NCBI GenBank assembly: GCA_020844525.1
Contig: JAJGAH010000024.1
Span: forward strand, 1-12,530
Source: Eubacterium sp.
GTDB lineage: Bacteria; Bacillota; Clostridia; Lachnospirales; Lachnospiraceae
Direction of reading: 5' to 3'
Length of the DNA: 12,530 nt
Shown here: positions 5,676-11,458 of the stretch, in pieces
Layout: the number at the start of each line of letters is the position of its first letter
Numbering within the stretch: the first letter of the stretch is position 1
Translations under genes and position numbers: made by a program
Notes under the pieces: generated by a model
The model's input: the letters and a program-made list of their open reading frames with translations, nothing else
Databases searched by the model: none
Told to the model about the DNA's origin: nothing

Positions 5676-7820
5676 TCAGGCCGCTGCGCCTACCCGGTCA
5701 TAACGCTTTGCCGGACGGCGGAAGAGTGCCCAGATCACGAAGGCCACCATCAGAATAGCTACAACCGTTGCGGCTGTAAATACGCCGCCTGTAACCAGAA
5801 GTCCGATGTTGTAGACGATCAGTGACAGGCAATAGCCAACTGCCATCTGATAACCGAAGGTGATCCATCCCCATTTTCTGGTTCCCTGCTCACGGAATCC
5901 GGTAGCAATTGCAACCAGGCAGGGTGCGTCAAATATATTGAACAGCATGAAGGAAAGGCCTGCGAGCGCATTTCCATTGAACATTGTGAAGATTGCGTTC
6001 TGCACATCCACCTCGCCATCGCTTGCTGCATGTGCCAGAAGTGCCAGTGTAGCAGGAGCCTGCTCCTTGGCCAGCTCTGCAGAAACCGCTGCCACTGCTG
6101 CCTTCCAGGTACCGAAGCCAAGCGGACGGAAGATGACTGCAACTGCTTCTCCGAAATATCTCAGGAAGGACTGCTCTACGTCTGCTGTATAGCCTGTGAC
6201 GCTGAAGTTCATCAGGAACCAGAGGGCTGTGCAGGCAATGAAGATGATGGTTCCGGCCTTGATCATATAGGCCTTTACTCTCTCCCACACATGAATCAGG
6301 ACGCCCTTTACAGAAGGAACATGGTATGCCGGAAGCTCCATAACGAAGGGAGCCGGGTCACCGGCGAAGTATCCGACCTTCTTCAGGCAGATACCGGAGA
6401 TAATAACAATGGCGATGCCAAGGAAGTACATAGAAGTCGGAATCAGGGAATTGCCCGGGAAGAACGTTGTGGACATGATGGCAACGATCTCCATCTTCGC
6501 ACCGCAGGGAAGGAATGTTGCCAGCATGATGGTCATCCGGCGGTCCTTCTCATTCTCAATTGTTCTGGAAGCCATGATTGCAGGTACACCGCATCCGGTA
6601 CCTACCAGCATCGGGATGAAGGATTTTCCGGACAGTCCGAATCTGCGGAAGATACGGTCCATGATGAAGGCAATTCTTGACATGTAACCGGAATCCTCAA
6701 GGATTGATACAAACAGGAACAGTACTGCCATCTGCGGAACGAATCCAAGCACCGTTCCGACACCGCCGATAATGCCGTCTACCAGCAGGCCCTGCAGCCA
6801 CGGTGCACAATGTAATGCAGCCAATCCGGCATTGGCGCCATTCGTAATCCAGGTGCCAAACAGTACGTCGTTAACCCAGTCCGTCATAGCCGTTCCGATC
6901 GACCACGGATGTGATCCAACGGCGATATCATAGATAAACCACATGATGCCTACAAAAATCGGGATGGCTGCCCAGCGGTTTGTGACAACCTTATCGATCT
7001 TATCGGAAATTGTAAGCTCTCCCTTTGCTCTTCCCTTTACCACGGTTTTGGAAACAACGCCCTGGATGTAGGAATATCTGGCGTTGGTGATGATGGACTC
7101 TGCGTCATCATCCTCTTCTTTTTCCACTTTCGCGATAATTTCTTCGATCTGCTTCTGCAGGGATGCATCGAGCTTCAGCTTTTCGGTAACCTTGGAGTCT
7201 CTCTCAAAGATCTTTACCGCGTACCACTGAAGATTTGTCTCGTCTACCTTGCCGCGTACCAGTTCCTTGATAGAATCAAGTGCTTCCTTGACATTGCCGG
7301 TATAGATCTGCGGGATGACAGCCTTCTTGCCGGTGCGGGCAGCCTCTACACATTTCTCTGCCGCCTTCACGCTGTTCTCGCCCTTCAGTGCACTCATCTC
7401 AACGATGTCACATCCAAGCTCTGCAGAAAGCTTCTTCACATTGATCTTGTCACCGTTCTTGCGGACCAGGTCCATCATATTCAGCGCAATGACAGTCGGG
7501 ATGCCGATCTCCAGAAGCTGTGTCGTCAGATACAGGTTTCTCTCAATATTGGTGGCATCGATGATATCCAGAATTGCATCCGGTTTTTCCTCTACCAGAT
7601 AGTTTCTGGAAACAACCTCCTCCAGTGAATAGGGTGAAAGAGAATAAATACCGGGAAGGTCCTGGATGATGACATCCTTATGCCCCCTTAACTTTCCTTC
7701 CTTCTTCTCAACGGTTACTCCCGGCCAGTTACCAACGTATTGTGTACTGCCTGTAAGATCATTGAACAGGGTTGTCTTTCCACAGTTCGGGTTTCCTGCC
7801 AATGCAATCCTGATTGCCAT
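5676..7820 (-). CDS. feoB: Ferrous iron transporter FeoB
   Basis: A GTP-binding inner-membrane Fe(II) importer of 714 residues. The cytoplasmic G domain shows G1 GNPNCGKT (9-16), G2 region NWPGVTVE (31-38), G3 DLPG (54-57), G4 NMMD (114-117) and G5 SALKG. A helical GDI-like spacer follows, then the membrane part with the two Gate regions, including GTGCGVPAIMASRTIEN and LPCGAKMEI with the conserved Cys residues. The start is ATG 7818-7820, which has AGGAGG 6 bases upstream. The frame is open 20 codons further, but that stretch is a T-rich low-complexity leader and lacks a ribosome site. The protein ends LFRRPAKRYDRVGAAA, with no C-terminal Cys-rich tail. It is third in the feoA-feoA-feoB order, 231 bases after the nearer feoA; that gap holds a T-rich stretch and no gene I can support. 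Confidence 0.97.
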   Translation of the reverse strand: MAIRIALAGNPNCGKTTLFNDLTGSTQYVGNWPGVTVEKKEGKLRGHKDVIIQDLPGIYSLSPYSLEEVVSRNYLVEEKPDAILDIIDATNIERNLYLTTQLLEIGIPTVIALNMMDLVRKNGDKINVKKLSAELGCDIVEMSALKGENSVKAAEKCVEAARTGKKAVIPQIYTGNVKEALDSIKELVRGKVDETNLQWYAVKIFERDSKVTEKLKLDASLQKQIEEIIAKVEKEEDDDAESIITNARYSYIQGVVSKTVVKGRAKGELTISDKIDKVVTNRWAAIPIFVGIMWFIYDIAVGSHPWSIGTAMTDWVNDVLFGTWITNGANAGLAALHCAPWLQGLLVDGIIGGVGTVLGFVPQMAVLFLFVSILEDSGYMSRIAFIMDRIFRRFGLSGKSFIPMLVGTGCGVPAIMASRTIENEKDRRMTIMLATFLPCGAKMEIVAIMSTTFFPGNSLIPTSMYFLGIAIVIISGICLKKVGYFAGDPAPFVMELPAYHVPSVKGVLIHVWERVKAYMIKAGTIIFIACTALWFLMNFSVTGYTADVEQSFLRYFGEAVAVIFRPLGFGTWKAAVAAVSAELAKEQAPATLALLAHAASDGEVDVQNAIFTMFNGNALAGLSFMLFNIFDAPCLVAIATGFREQGTRKWGWITFGYQMAVGYCLSLIVYNIGLLVTGGVFTAATVVAILMVAFVIWALFRRPAKRYDRVGAAA

Positions 7821-8051
7821 ATACTGCCTCCTGTAAGAATAAAAATAAAAAATAAAAATTGTTTTGAAAATCGAAAACACAGCAGATGATAATAAGCTAT
7901 ATCGTCCTGCTAACCGTCATACGTTGCGTCAAACATGTGCGAGCAGTTGTTAACTGTTGTAAGCTGAATGAAACATATGAGCTTCGATATTAACCTATGT
8001 ATGTTGGATCTAACCATCATCCATAAAAAAACGCAATACCCTGCACAGCCC

Positions 8052-8273
8052 TCAGGCCATTTCCAGAATATCTGCGTCTGCCTTACGGATAGAAAGCTCA
8101 TAGCCTCTTACTGTAACCTCGACCGGGTCTCCCAGCGGCGCTACCTTGCGGACATAGATCTCTGTACCCTTTGTAATACCCATGTCCATAATTCTGCGTC
8201 TGGTTCTTCCCTCGCCGTGTATCTTCACGACTTTTGCGGTCTCACCGACCCCGACATCTCTTAGTGTCTTCAT
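8052..8273 (-). CDS. feoA: FeoA domain protein, copy nearer feoB
   Basis: 73 residues, the normal size for this SH3-like cytoplasmic partner of FeoB, which is needed for Fe(II) uptake and thought to act on the FeoB G domain. Typical features are the opening LRDVGVGETAKVVKI, the central RRRIMDMGITKGTEI, and the final strand GYELSIRKADADIL. The ATG has AGGAGG 5 bases upstream. It lies between the other feoA and feoB on the same strand. It is the more canonical of the two copies. Confidence 0.95.
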   Translation of the reverse strand: MKTLRDVGVGETAKVVKIHGEGRTRRRIMDMGITKGTEIYVRKVAPLGDPVEVTVRGYELSIRKADADILEMA

Positions 8274-8304
8274 TTCGTCCTCCTTATCTATCCTGATCGT
8301 TTCA

Positions 8305-8424
8305 CCCGGGATTCAGAATAAGCTTCTGTTCCGGGATCTGACGCCGATCTGCAGTTTTTCCGCCTTTCAGGTAATCTGAAATCCCACCAGTGCATTCACC
8401 TGGAAAAATAAGCTTCCTTCCAGG
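8305..8424 (-). other. Intergenic hairpin pair with shared loop between the two feoA genes
   Basis: Hairpin 1 (8305-8335) pairs CCCGG with CCGGG and CAGAA with TTCTG. Hairpin 2 (8399-8424) pairs CCTGGAA with TTCCAGG across 12 bases. Both carry AATAAGCTTC (8317-8326 and 8407-8416). Neither has a downstream T-run on the minus strand, so they are not simple terminators. RNA processing or stability elements are possible; function is inferred only. Confidence 0.5.
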
Positions 8425-8431
8425 ACCCGGT

Positions 8432-8653
8432 TCAAGCGGACATAACCATGATTCTGGAAGCCATCTCCTTGACTATAGCAAGGGATGTATCCTTCAGCTT
8501 GATAATCATATTTCCGCCATGTGATGAAACCACCTGAATCTCAGCGCCTTCTACAAAACCCAGATCCTCCAGATGCTTCTTCACTTCAGGTGCGCCGCCC
8601 ACCTTCTTGACGACTACCCAGTCGCCTGCAGGTGTAAATGTCAATGGAAGCAC
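8432..8653 (-). CDS. feoA: FeoA domain protein, first gene of the feo operon
   Basis: 73 residues with the FeoA SH3-like pattern: an early WVVVKKV strand, then KKHLEDLGFVEGAEIQVV, and the closing TSLAIVKEMASRIMV. It is more divergent than the second copy and belongs to the variant FeoA type common in Clostridia, where two feoA genes precede feoB. The start is GTG 8651-8653, preceded by AGAGGTGAG at 5 bases; no ATG fits better. It is the first gene after the operator-bearing promoter region, and 158 bases separate it from the next feoA. Confidence 0.92.
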   Translation of the reverse strand: MLPLTFTPAGDWVVVKKVGGAPEVKKHLEDLGFVEGAEIQVVSSHGGNMIIKLKDTSLAIVKEMASRIMVMSA

Positions 8654-8777
8654 TTTTTCTCACCTCTTCCTGTACTTACTGCTTTCACAGGACTATCATG
8701 TCATTTGCCGAAGATGCTCCAGGCAAAGCTTTGCGATAGGGCGCAAGGATAAACAGCCTTATCTGTGCTTAGCTTGA
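8654..8777 (-). other. feo leader with overlapping palindromes
   Basis: The untranslated region ahead of the first feoA has the perfect palindrome GCAAAGCTTTGC (8723-8734), whose left half can instead pair with TTTGCC (8704-8709) through GGCAAA (8722-8727), and a further TTGCG/CGCAA pair (8731-8746). These are mutually exclusive pairings, but no T-run follows, so I do not call a riboswitch or attenuator. Within the 414-base gap 8654-9067, the rest is the operators and promoter (8778-8844), the terminator (8896-8945) and, from 8946, AT-rich DNA with TACTTACG repeated at 8971 and 8988. Confidence 0.35.
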
Positions 8778-8816
8778 ACTAATCTCAATTAGATTAGTAT
8801 CATCTTTGCTAGATGA
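8778..8816 (-). promoter_or_regulatory. Tandem dyad operators of the feo operon
   Basis: Two inverted repeats lie side by side. The first, 8778-8798, is ACTAATCT-N5-AGATTAGT with perfect 8-base arms. The second, 8800-8816, is TCATCT-N5-AGATGA with perfect 6-base arms. Both share the core ATCT-N5-AGAT, and their centres (8788 and 8808) are 20 bp apart, about two helical turns. They abut or overlap the feo promoter, so a bound repressor would block it. The DtxR-family regulator at 10658 is the obvious candidate ligand; that link is inference. Confidence 0.65.
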
Positions 8817-8844
8817 GGTTAACATTTTAGGGGCCTATTGTCAA
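8816..8844 (-). promoter_or_regulatory. Candidate feo promoter
   Basis: On the minus strand TTGACA (8844-8839) is a perfect -35, with TAACCT (8821-8816) as a weak -10 after 17 bases. An alternative is TTAACC (8822-8817), 17 bases, TACTAA (8799-8794), in which the second dyad exactly fills the spacer. Either arrangement places the dyads on the promoter. Which one is used cannot be told from sequence. Confidence 0.45.
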
Positions 8845-8895
8845 GGGAAAATGAAACTTGTGCTGAAAAATCTATAAAAAAAGAATAAACGCATC

Positions 8896-8945
8896 AAAAT
8901 ACCCCGCCGGTGCATCCAGAGAAATGATGCTCCCGGGCGGGGTAT
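8896..8945 (-). terminator. Intrinsic terminator downstream of the ferredoxin gene
   Basis: ATACCCCGCC pairs with GGCGGGGTAT (8899-8908 with 8936-8945), with an inner GCATC/GATGC pair, and is followed on the minus strand by TTTT. It lies about 120 bases past the ferredoxin-gene stop and insulates the feo promoter from upstream transcription. Confidence 0.8.
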
Positions 8946-9067
8946 AATCGTTGAAACTGCGAAAGTGTTATACTTACGACAATATTGTACTTACGCAATG
9001 GTTTCATGAAGGCTTCTATGATTAATGCTATGAATATTCGAGCATGTATTTTGAATAATCCGAATCC

Positions 9068-9817
9068 TCAATCCTCCAGAATTCTTCCATCAATTCCGAT
9101 CGTGACCACATTCCAGGGAAGGAACTTTCCGCTGTTCTTCAGTGCATTTTCCGCGGCATACTGAAGACCGCCACAGCAGGGGACCTCCATCCTTACGATT
9201 GTCACGCTCTTGATATTATTGCGCTCGATGATTGCCTGCAGCTTGTCTGTATAGTCAAGAGGATCCAGCTTCGGACAGCCGACCAGAACCACATGATTGC
9301 GGATGACATCCTCATGGAACCGTGCATAGGAAAAAGCAGTACAGTCTGCAGCAATCAGCAGCTTTGCCCCGTCAAAGAACGGCGCAACGACAGGCACAAG
9401 GCGAAGCTGCACCGGCCATGTCGTCAGCGCACTCTTCTGTCCTTTATTCAGATCCTCTCCCTCCTGCCGGGGCTGTCCATTTCCGGACAATGAAGGCTCC
9501 TTCTCATCCTGAACCTGATTCTGTGTCATAACACGTACTCTGCTTCCCGGACATCCGTGAAATTCTGTTTCTTCCTGTCGCATTTTCATTCTCTCCTCTA
9601 CCGCTTTTCTATCGTAATCTTCCGCTTCTCTCTCAGTAATGGTGATGGCGCCAGCCGGACATTCCGGAAGACAGTCACCCAGTCCGTCACAATAGGTATC
9701 GCTGATCAGATGCGCTTTGCCATTCCGCATTTCAATTGCGCCCTCATGACACGCCTTCGCGCACAGGCCGCAGCCGTTACATTTTTCTTCATCTATACAA
9801 ACAATCTTCCTTACCAC
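9068..9817 (-). CDS. 4Fe-4S ferredoxin-type protein with C-terminal Cys-rich domain
   Basis: 249 residues. The N-terminus carries a canonical cluster motif CNGCGLCAKAC (Cys13, 16, 19, 23) and a second motif CDGLGDCLPECP (Cys43, 49, 53) that shows only three of the usual four Cys; this spacing is usual in the family. A charged, low-complexity linker (about 75-130) includes the conserved-looking HGCPGS (Cys89). The C-terminal half has DCTAFSYARF, GCPKLDPLDYTDK and EVPCCGG (Cys159, 181, 214, 215), probably further cluster or metal ligands. The start is GTG 9815-9817 with GGAGG 8 bases upstream; the nearby ATG is out of frame. Such proteins are soluble electron carriers or sensors in Clostridia, often near hybrid-cluster protein or Crp/Fnr genes; the partner here is unknown. 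It is downstream of the zinc-ribbon gene, separated by the tandem repeats. Confidence 0.88.
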   Translation of the reverse strand: MVRKIVCIDEEKCNGCGLCAKACHEGAIEMRNGKAHLISDTYCDGLGDCLPECPAGAITITEREAEDYDRKAVEERMKMRQEETEFHGCPGSRVRVMTQNQVQDEKEPSLSGNGQPRQEGEDLNKGQKSALTTWPVQLRLVPVVAPFFDGAKLLIAADCTAFSYARFHEDVIRNHVVLVGCPKLDPLDYTDKLQAIIERNNIKSVTIVRMEVPCCGGLQYAAENALKNSGKFLPWNVVTIGIDGRILED

Positions 9818-9880
9818 TTCTCATGCCTCCAAATATACTCTTGCGCTTATACATTATGCATCCTGTATGCTGCCATATAA

Positions 9881-9956
9881 GTTTTGTCTTATATGTTTTG
9901 TCTTATATTATGTTTTGTCTTATATATAGGTTTCGCCCTATAGATTTTGCCTAATA
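9881..9956. repeat. Five degenerate copies of a 14-bp element
   Basis: GTTTTGTCTTATAT occurs exactly at 9881-9894, 9895-9908 and 9912-9925, followed by two decayed copies, GGTTTCGCCCTATA (9929-9942) and GATTTTGCCTAATA (9943-9956). Steps are 14, 17, 17 and 14 bases. The array fills the gap between the zinc-ribbon stop and the ferredoxin start region. It may be a multimeric binding site or an RNA leader element; unit size and lack of spacers exclude CRISPR. Confidence 0.85.
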
Positions 9957-9978
9957 CTTGCTGTTTTACACTTGTACT

Positions 9979-10260
9979 TTATGTATTTTCGGCAGAGCTC
10001 TCGCTCTCTCTTCTTTCCTTCTGCTTTTTGGCAACAGCCATCAGCTGCTCATAGGCTTCCTCGCCCACGCACTGCTTCGCATAGGAACACCACTGCACGC
10101 AGCTCAGTGAATCATTGTATACAACAAAGCCGCAATTTTCACATTTCGCCTCCGTATCGGTGGAGAACAGTTCAATCAGCTGCCCGCATCTCGGGCATTT
10201 CTTTTCAATAATGGTCGGGGTCTTGTCCCGGCCCTGACACCCCATCATAACAGCCATCAT
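9979..10260 (-). CDS. Zinc-ribbon protein of the CVQWC-YAK-CVGEE family
   Basis: 93 residues with two CxxC knuckles, CPRCG (near 22-26) and CENCG (near 40-44), forming a zinc ribbon. It then has the conserved CVQWCSYAKQCVGEEAYEQL block, with three more Cys, and ends in a charged tail. Proteins with this block are widespread in Clostridia and are sometimes annotated phosphohydrolase, which nothing in the sequence supports. They commonly neighbour ferredoxin-type genes like the one downstream, so a role with Fe-S or redox proteins is inferred. The Shine-Dalgarno AGGAGG is 4 bases from the first ATG and 7 from the second; initiation at the second (10257) is equally likely. It is divergent from the DtxR-family regulator. 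Confidence 0.82.
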   Translation of the reverse strand: MMAVMMGCQGRDKTPTIIEKKCPRCGQLIELFSTDTEAKCENCGFVVYNDSLSCVQWCSYAKQCVGEEAYEQLMAVAKKQKERRESESSAENT

Positions 10261-10316
10261 CCCGCCTCCTGTACCAACTCAAAATGATTTACCAGCACCT
10301 GACATATGTTTTCCCT

Positions 10317-10336
10317 GTTAATGACCCAACATTAAC
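10317..10336 (-). promoter_or_regulatory. Perfect dyad GTTAATG-N6-CATTAAC before the zinc-ribbon gene
   Basis: Seven-base perfect arms with a 6-base spacer, the spacing seen in Crp/Fnr-family operators, about 57 bases ahead of the zinc-ribbon ATG. The same heptamer recurs at 10556-10562 and 10575-10581, the latter inside the spacer of the regulator promoter. It is probably an operator; no Crp/Fnr gene is in the window. I see no convincing -35/-10 pair for this gene. Confidence 0.55.
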
Positions 10337-10456
10337 ACGACCCGGCCCGTTTTTCTGTACCATCTGTTACGATACGTTCGTTTTGCCCCTATCTCATCTG
10401 TGTGCAATTCATTTCTGCGCAATTTAAATATTTCTGAATCTTGAACCAATATTCGT

Positions 10457-10475
10457 CTAATCTAACAAAAATTAA
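10457..10475. promoter_or_regulatory. Degenerate third copy of the feo-type dyad
   Basis: CTAATCT-N5-AAATTAA matches the arms of the first feo dyad (CTAATCT-N5-AGATTAG) at 12 of 14 bases with the same spacer. It lies between the divergent zinc-ribbon and regulator genes. It could allow the same regulator to control them, but an AT-rich chance match is possible. Confidence 0.35.
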
Positions 10476-10568
10476 AAAGTGGCGCAGACTTCTTGCAAAT
10501 AGAACAAAATGATGCTATCCTATTAGTATTTACCAGCCTGACAATATTTATCCATGTTAATGCAGTTT

Positions 10569-10597
10569 TTGTCGGTTAATGGCCTGCCCTTTATAAA
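10569..10597 (+). promoter_or_regulatory. Candidate promoter of the DtxR-family regulator
   Basis: TTGTCG (10569-10574, 4 of 6), a 17-base spacer, then TATAAA (10592-10597, 5 of 6). Two further TTTATAAA blocks follow at 10621-10638. The heptamer GTTAATG opens the spacer. Confidence 0.5.
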
Positions 10598-10657
10598 CGG
10601 AAAACAGAAGGCGGCTTTACCTTTATAAAAGTTTATAAAAGAAAGATGGTGAAAAAT

Positions 10658-11050
10658 ATGACTATTCAGAAATCTGCGGAGGATTATCTGGAAGCTATGC
10701 TGATGATGAAGGAACAGCACGGCTACATTCGTTCTATTGATATTGCCGATCACCTTGGCGTGACGAAGCCAAGTGTCAGCTACGCAACCAAACGCCTTCG
10801 CGAAAACGGGTATATTACAATGGACCACTCAGGTTTTATTACACTGACCGATAGTGGAATGGAGATCGCGAATCGTATATACAGCAGGCACAAGATGCTG
10901 ACAGATCTCTTCACTTCCATCGGCGTAGATCCCACTATTGCCCGTGAGGACGCATGCAAGGTTGAACATGATATCAGCGAGGAAACCTTCAAAGCTCTTT
11001 CCTTATATAATGAAGATCTGAAGAAAAGAAAACAGGAGCAGGCGAATTAA
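10658..11050 (+). CDS. DtxR/MntR-family metal-dependent transcriptional regulator
   Basis: 130 residues, the single-domain MntR-like size with no C-terminal SH3 domain. An N-terminal winged helix-turn-helix (IRSIDIADHLGVTKPSVSYA, then LRENGYITMD) is followed by a helical dimerisation and metal-binding part. Aligned to B. subtilis MntR, the first-shell residues are Asp9, Glu12 (EDYLE), His78 (RHKML) and Cys100, Glu103, His104 (CKVEH). The Cys replaces MntR Glu99 and matches DtxR Cys102, which suggests Fe(II) rather than Mn(II). I chose ATG 10658, preceded by AGATGGTGA at 5 bases. The frame also opens at ATG 10646 with a poor ribosome site, giving 134 residues. In context it is likely the repressor of the feo operon; this is inference. 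Its terminator overlaps the stop. Confidence 0.92.
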   Translation: MTIQKSAEDYLEAMLMMKEQHGYIRSIDIADHLGVTKPSVSYATKRLRENGYITMDHSGFITLTDSGMEIANRIYSRHKMLTDLFTSIGVDPTIAREDACKVEHDISEETFKALSLYNEDLKKRKQEQAN

Positions 11051-11066
11051 TTTCGCCTGCTTTTTT
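11038..11066 (+). terminator. Intrinsic terminator of the regulator gene, overlapping its stop
   Basis: GCAGGCGAA pairs with TTCGCCTGC across a five-base loop (TTAAT) that contains the start of the stop codon region, followed by TTTTTT. The 5' arm lies in the last coding codons. Confidence 0.92.
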
Positions 11067-11085
11067 GTATGCATGTCTGCCCGGC

Positions 11086-11114
11086 TTGACGGTTTGAGCA
11101 ATGTAATGTATATT
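11086..11114 (+). promoter_or_regulatory. Sigma-A promoter of the HMA gene
   Basis: TTGACG (11086-11091, 5 of 6), a 17-base spacer, and TATATT (11109-11114, 5 of 6). A perfect palindrome GGAATATTCC (11137-11146) lies just downstream of the expected start and could be an operator. Confidence 0.7.
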
Positions 11115-11186
11115 AGGTATGTTGAACTTCCGGTGGGGAATATTCCAGGCGAATGTTCCGCCCGATTCAGAAAGGTGGTCTATGCT

Positions 11187-11456
11187 ATGTACAAGACAAC
11201 AGCAAAAATTGAAGGTATGAGCTGCGGTATGTGTGAAGCGCATATCTGCGACGTAATACGAAAGACATTTCCGAATGCCAAAAAGGTGTCTGCCTCTCAT
11301 ATAAAGAACATTGCAACCTTTGTGACAGACGAACCGGTGAACGGTGATGCTCTTGAGGATTCCATCAAGGCTACCGGCTATATCTATAAAGGATACGAGA
11401 GCGAACCAGTCGAGAAGAAGCGTGGTCTCTTCTCGTTCCATAGCCGGAAGGATTGA
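11187..11456 (+). CDS. Small heavy-metal-associated (HMA) domain protein
   Basis: 89 residues. The ferredoxin-like HMA fold is indicated by KTTAKIEGMSCGMCEAHI, with the metal-binding CxxC at Cys13 and Cys16, and by a C-terminal TGYIYKGYESE strand; a basic tail (KKRGLFSFHSRKD) follows. It resembles CopZ-type soluble metallochaperones, which bind Cu(I) and hand it to P-type ATPases, but no ATPase is visible here and its metal cannot be told. The start chosen is ATG 11187, with AGGTGG about 8 bases upstream and a good promoter before it. The frame is open 38 codons further to 11073, but that would cross the promoter. It converges with the transporter gene, 2 bases apart, with no terminator between. 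Confidence 0.88.
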   Translation: MYKTTAKIEGMSCGMCEAHICDVIRKTFPNAKKVSASHIKNIATFVTDEPVNGDALEDSIKATGYIYKGYESEPVEKKRGLFSFHSRKD

Positions 11457-11458
11457 AT

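Larger units (their letters stand above)
10287..10562. repeat. Long imperfect direct repeat flanking the regulator intergenic region
   Basis: Copy A (10287-10323) and copy B (10528-10562) both begin ATTTACCAGC. After a 2-base insertion in A they align through CTGACA to TGTTAATG, with 29 of 35 aligned bases identical. Copy A lies just upstream of the zinc-ribbon gene and copy B just upstream of the regulator promoter, in the same orientation although the genes diverge. The gap between the genes (10261-10657) otherwise holds the elements listed separately. Confidence 0.75.

Noticed and set aside
6030..6680. Plus-strand ORF of 216 codons inside feoB
   Set aside because: It is antisense to conserved FeoB membrane segments, with Cys/His-rich composition typical of a shadow frame.
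7821..7880. N-terminal extension of FeoB by 20 codons
   Set aside because: The stretch is T-rich low-complexity DNA, encodes a Phe/Tyr-rich run unlike FeoB, and the AGGAGG ribosome site lies within it in front of the ATG at 7820.
7910..8101. Minus-strand ORF of 63 codons between feoA and feoB
   Set aside because: It overlaps the end of feoA out of frame, has no ribosome site and no protein-like pattern.
8654..8777. Iron riboswitch upstream of feoA
   Set aside because: I could not match a known riboswitch core or find a switching terminator; only short alternative stems are present.
9881..9956. CRISPR array
   Set aside because: Units are 14 bases with 0-3 bases between them; there are no spacers and no cas genes.
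10523..10828. Minus-strand ORF across the regulator promoter
   Set aside because: It covers promoter elements and the start of the DtxR-family gene and has no ribosome site or homology-like pattern.
11073..11186. 38-codon upstream extension of the HMA protein
   Set aside because: It would include the TTGACG/TATATT promoter, and the ATG at 11187 has a proper AGGTGG site and begins a normal HMA domain.
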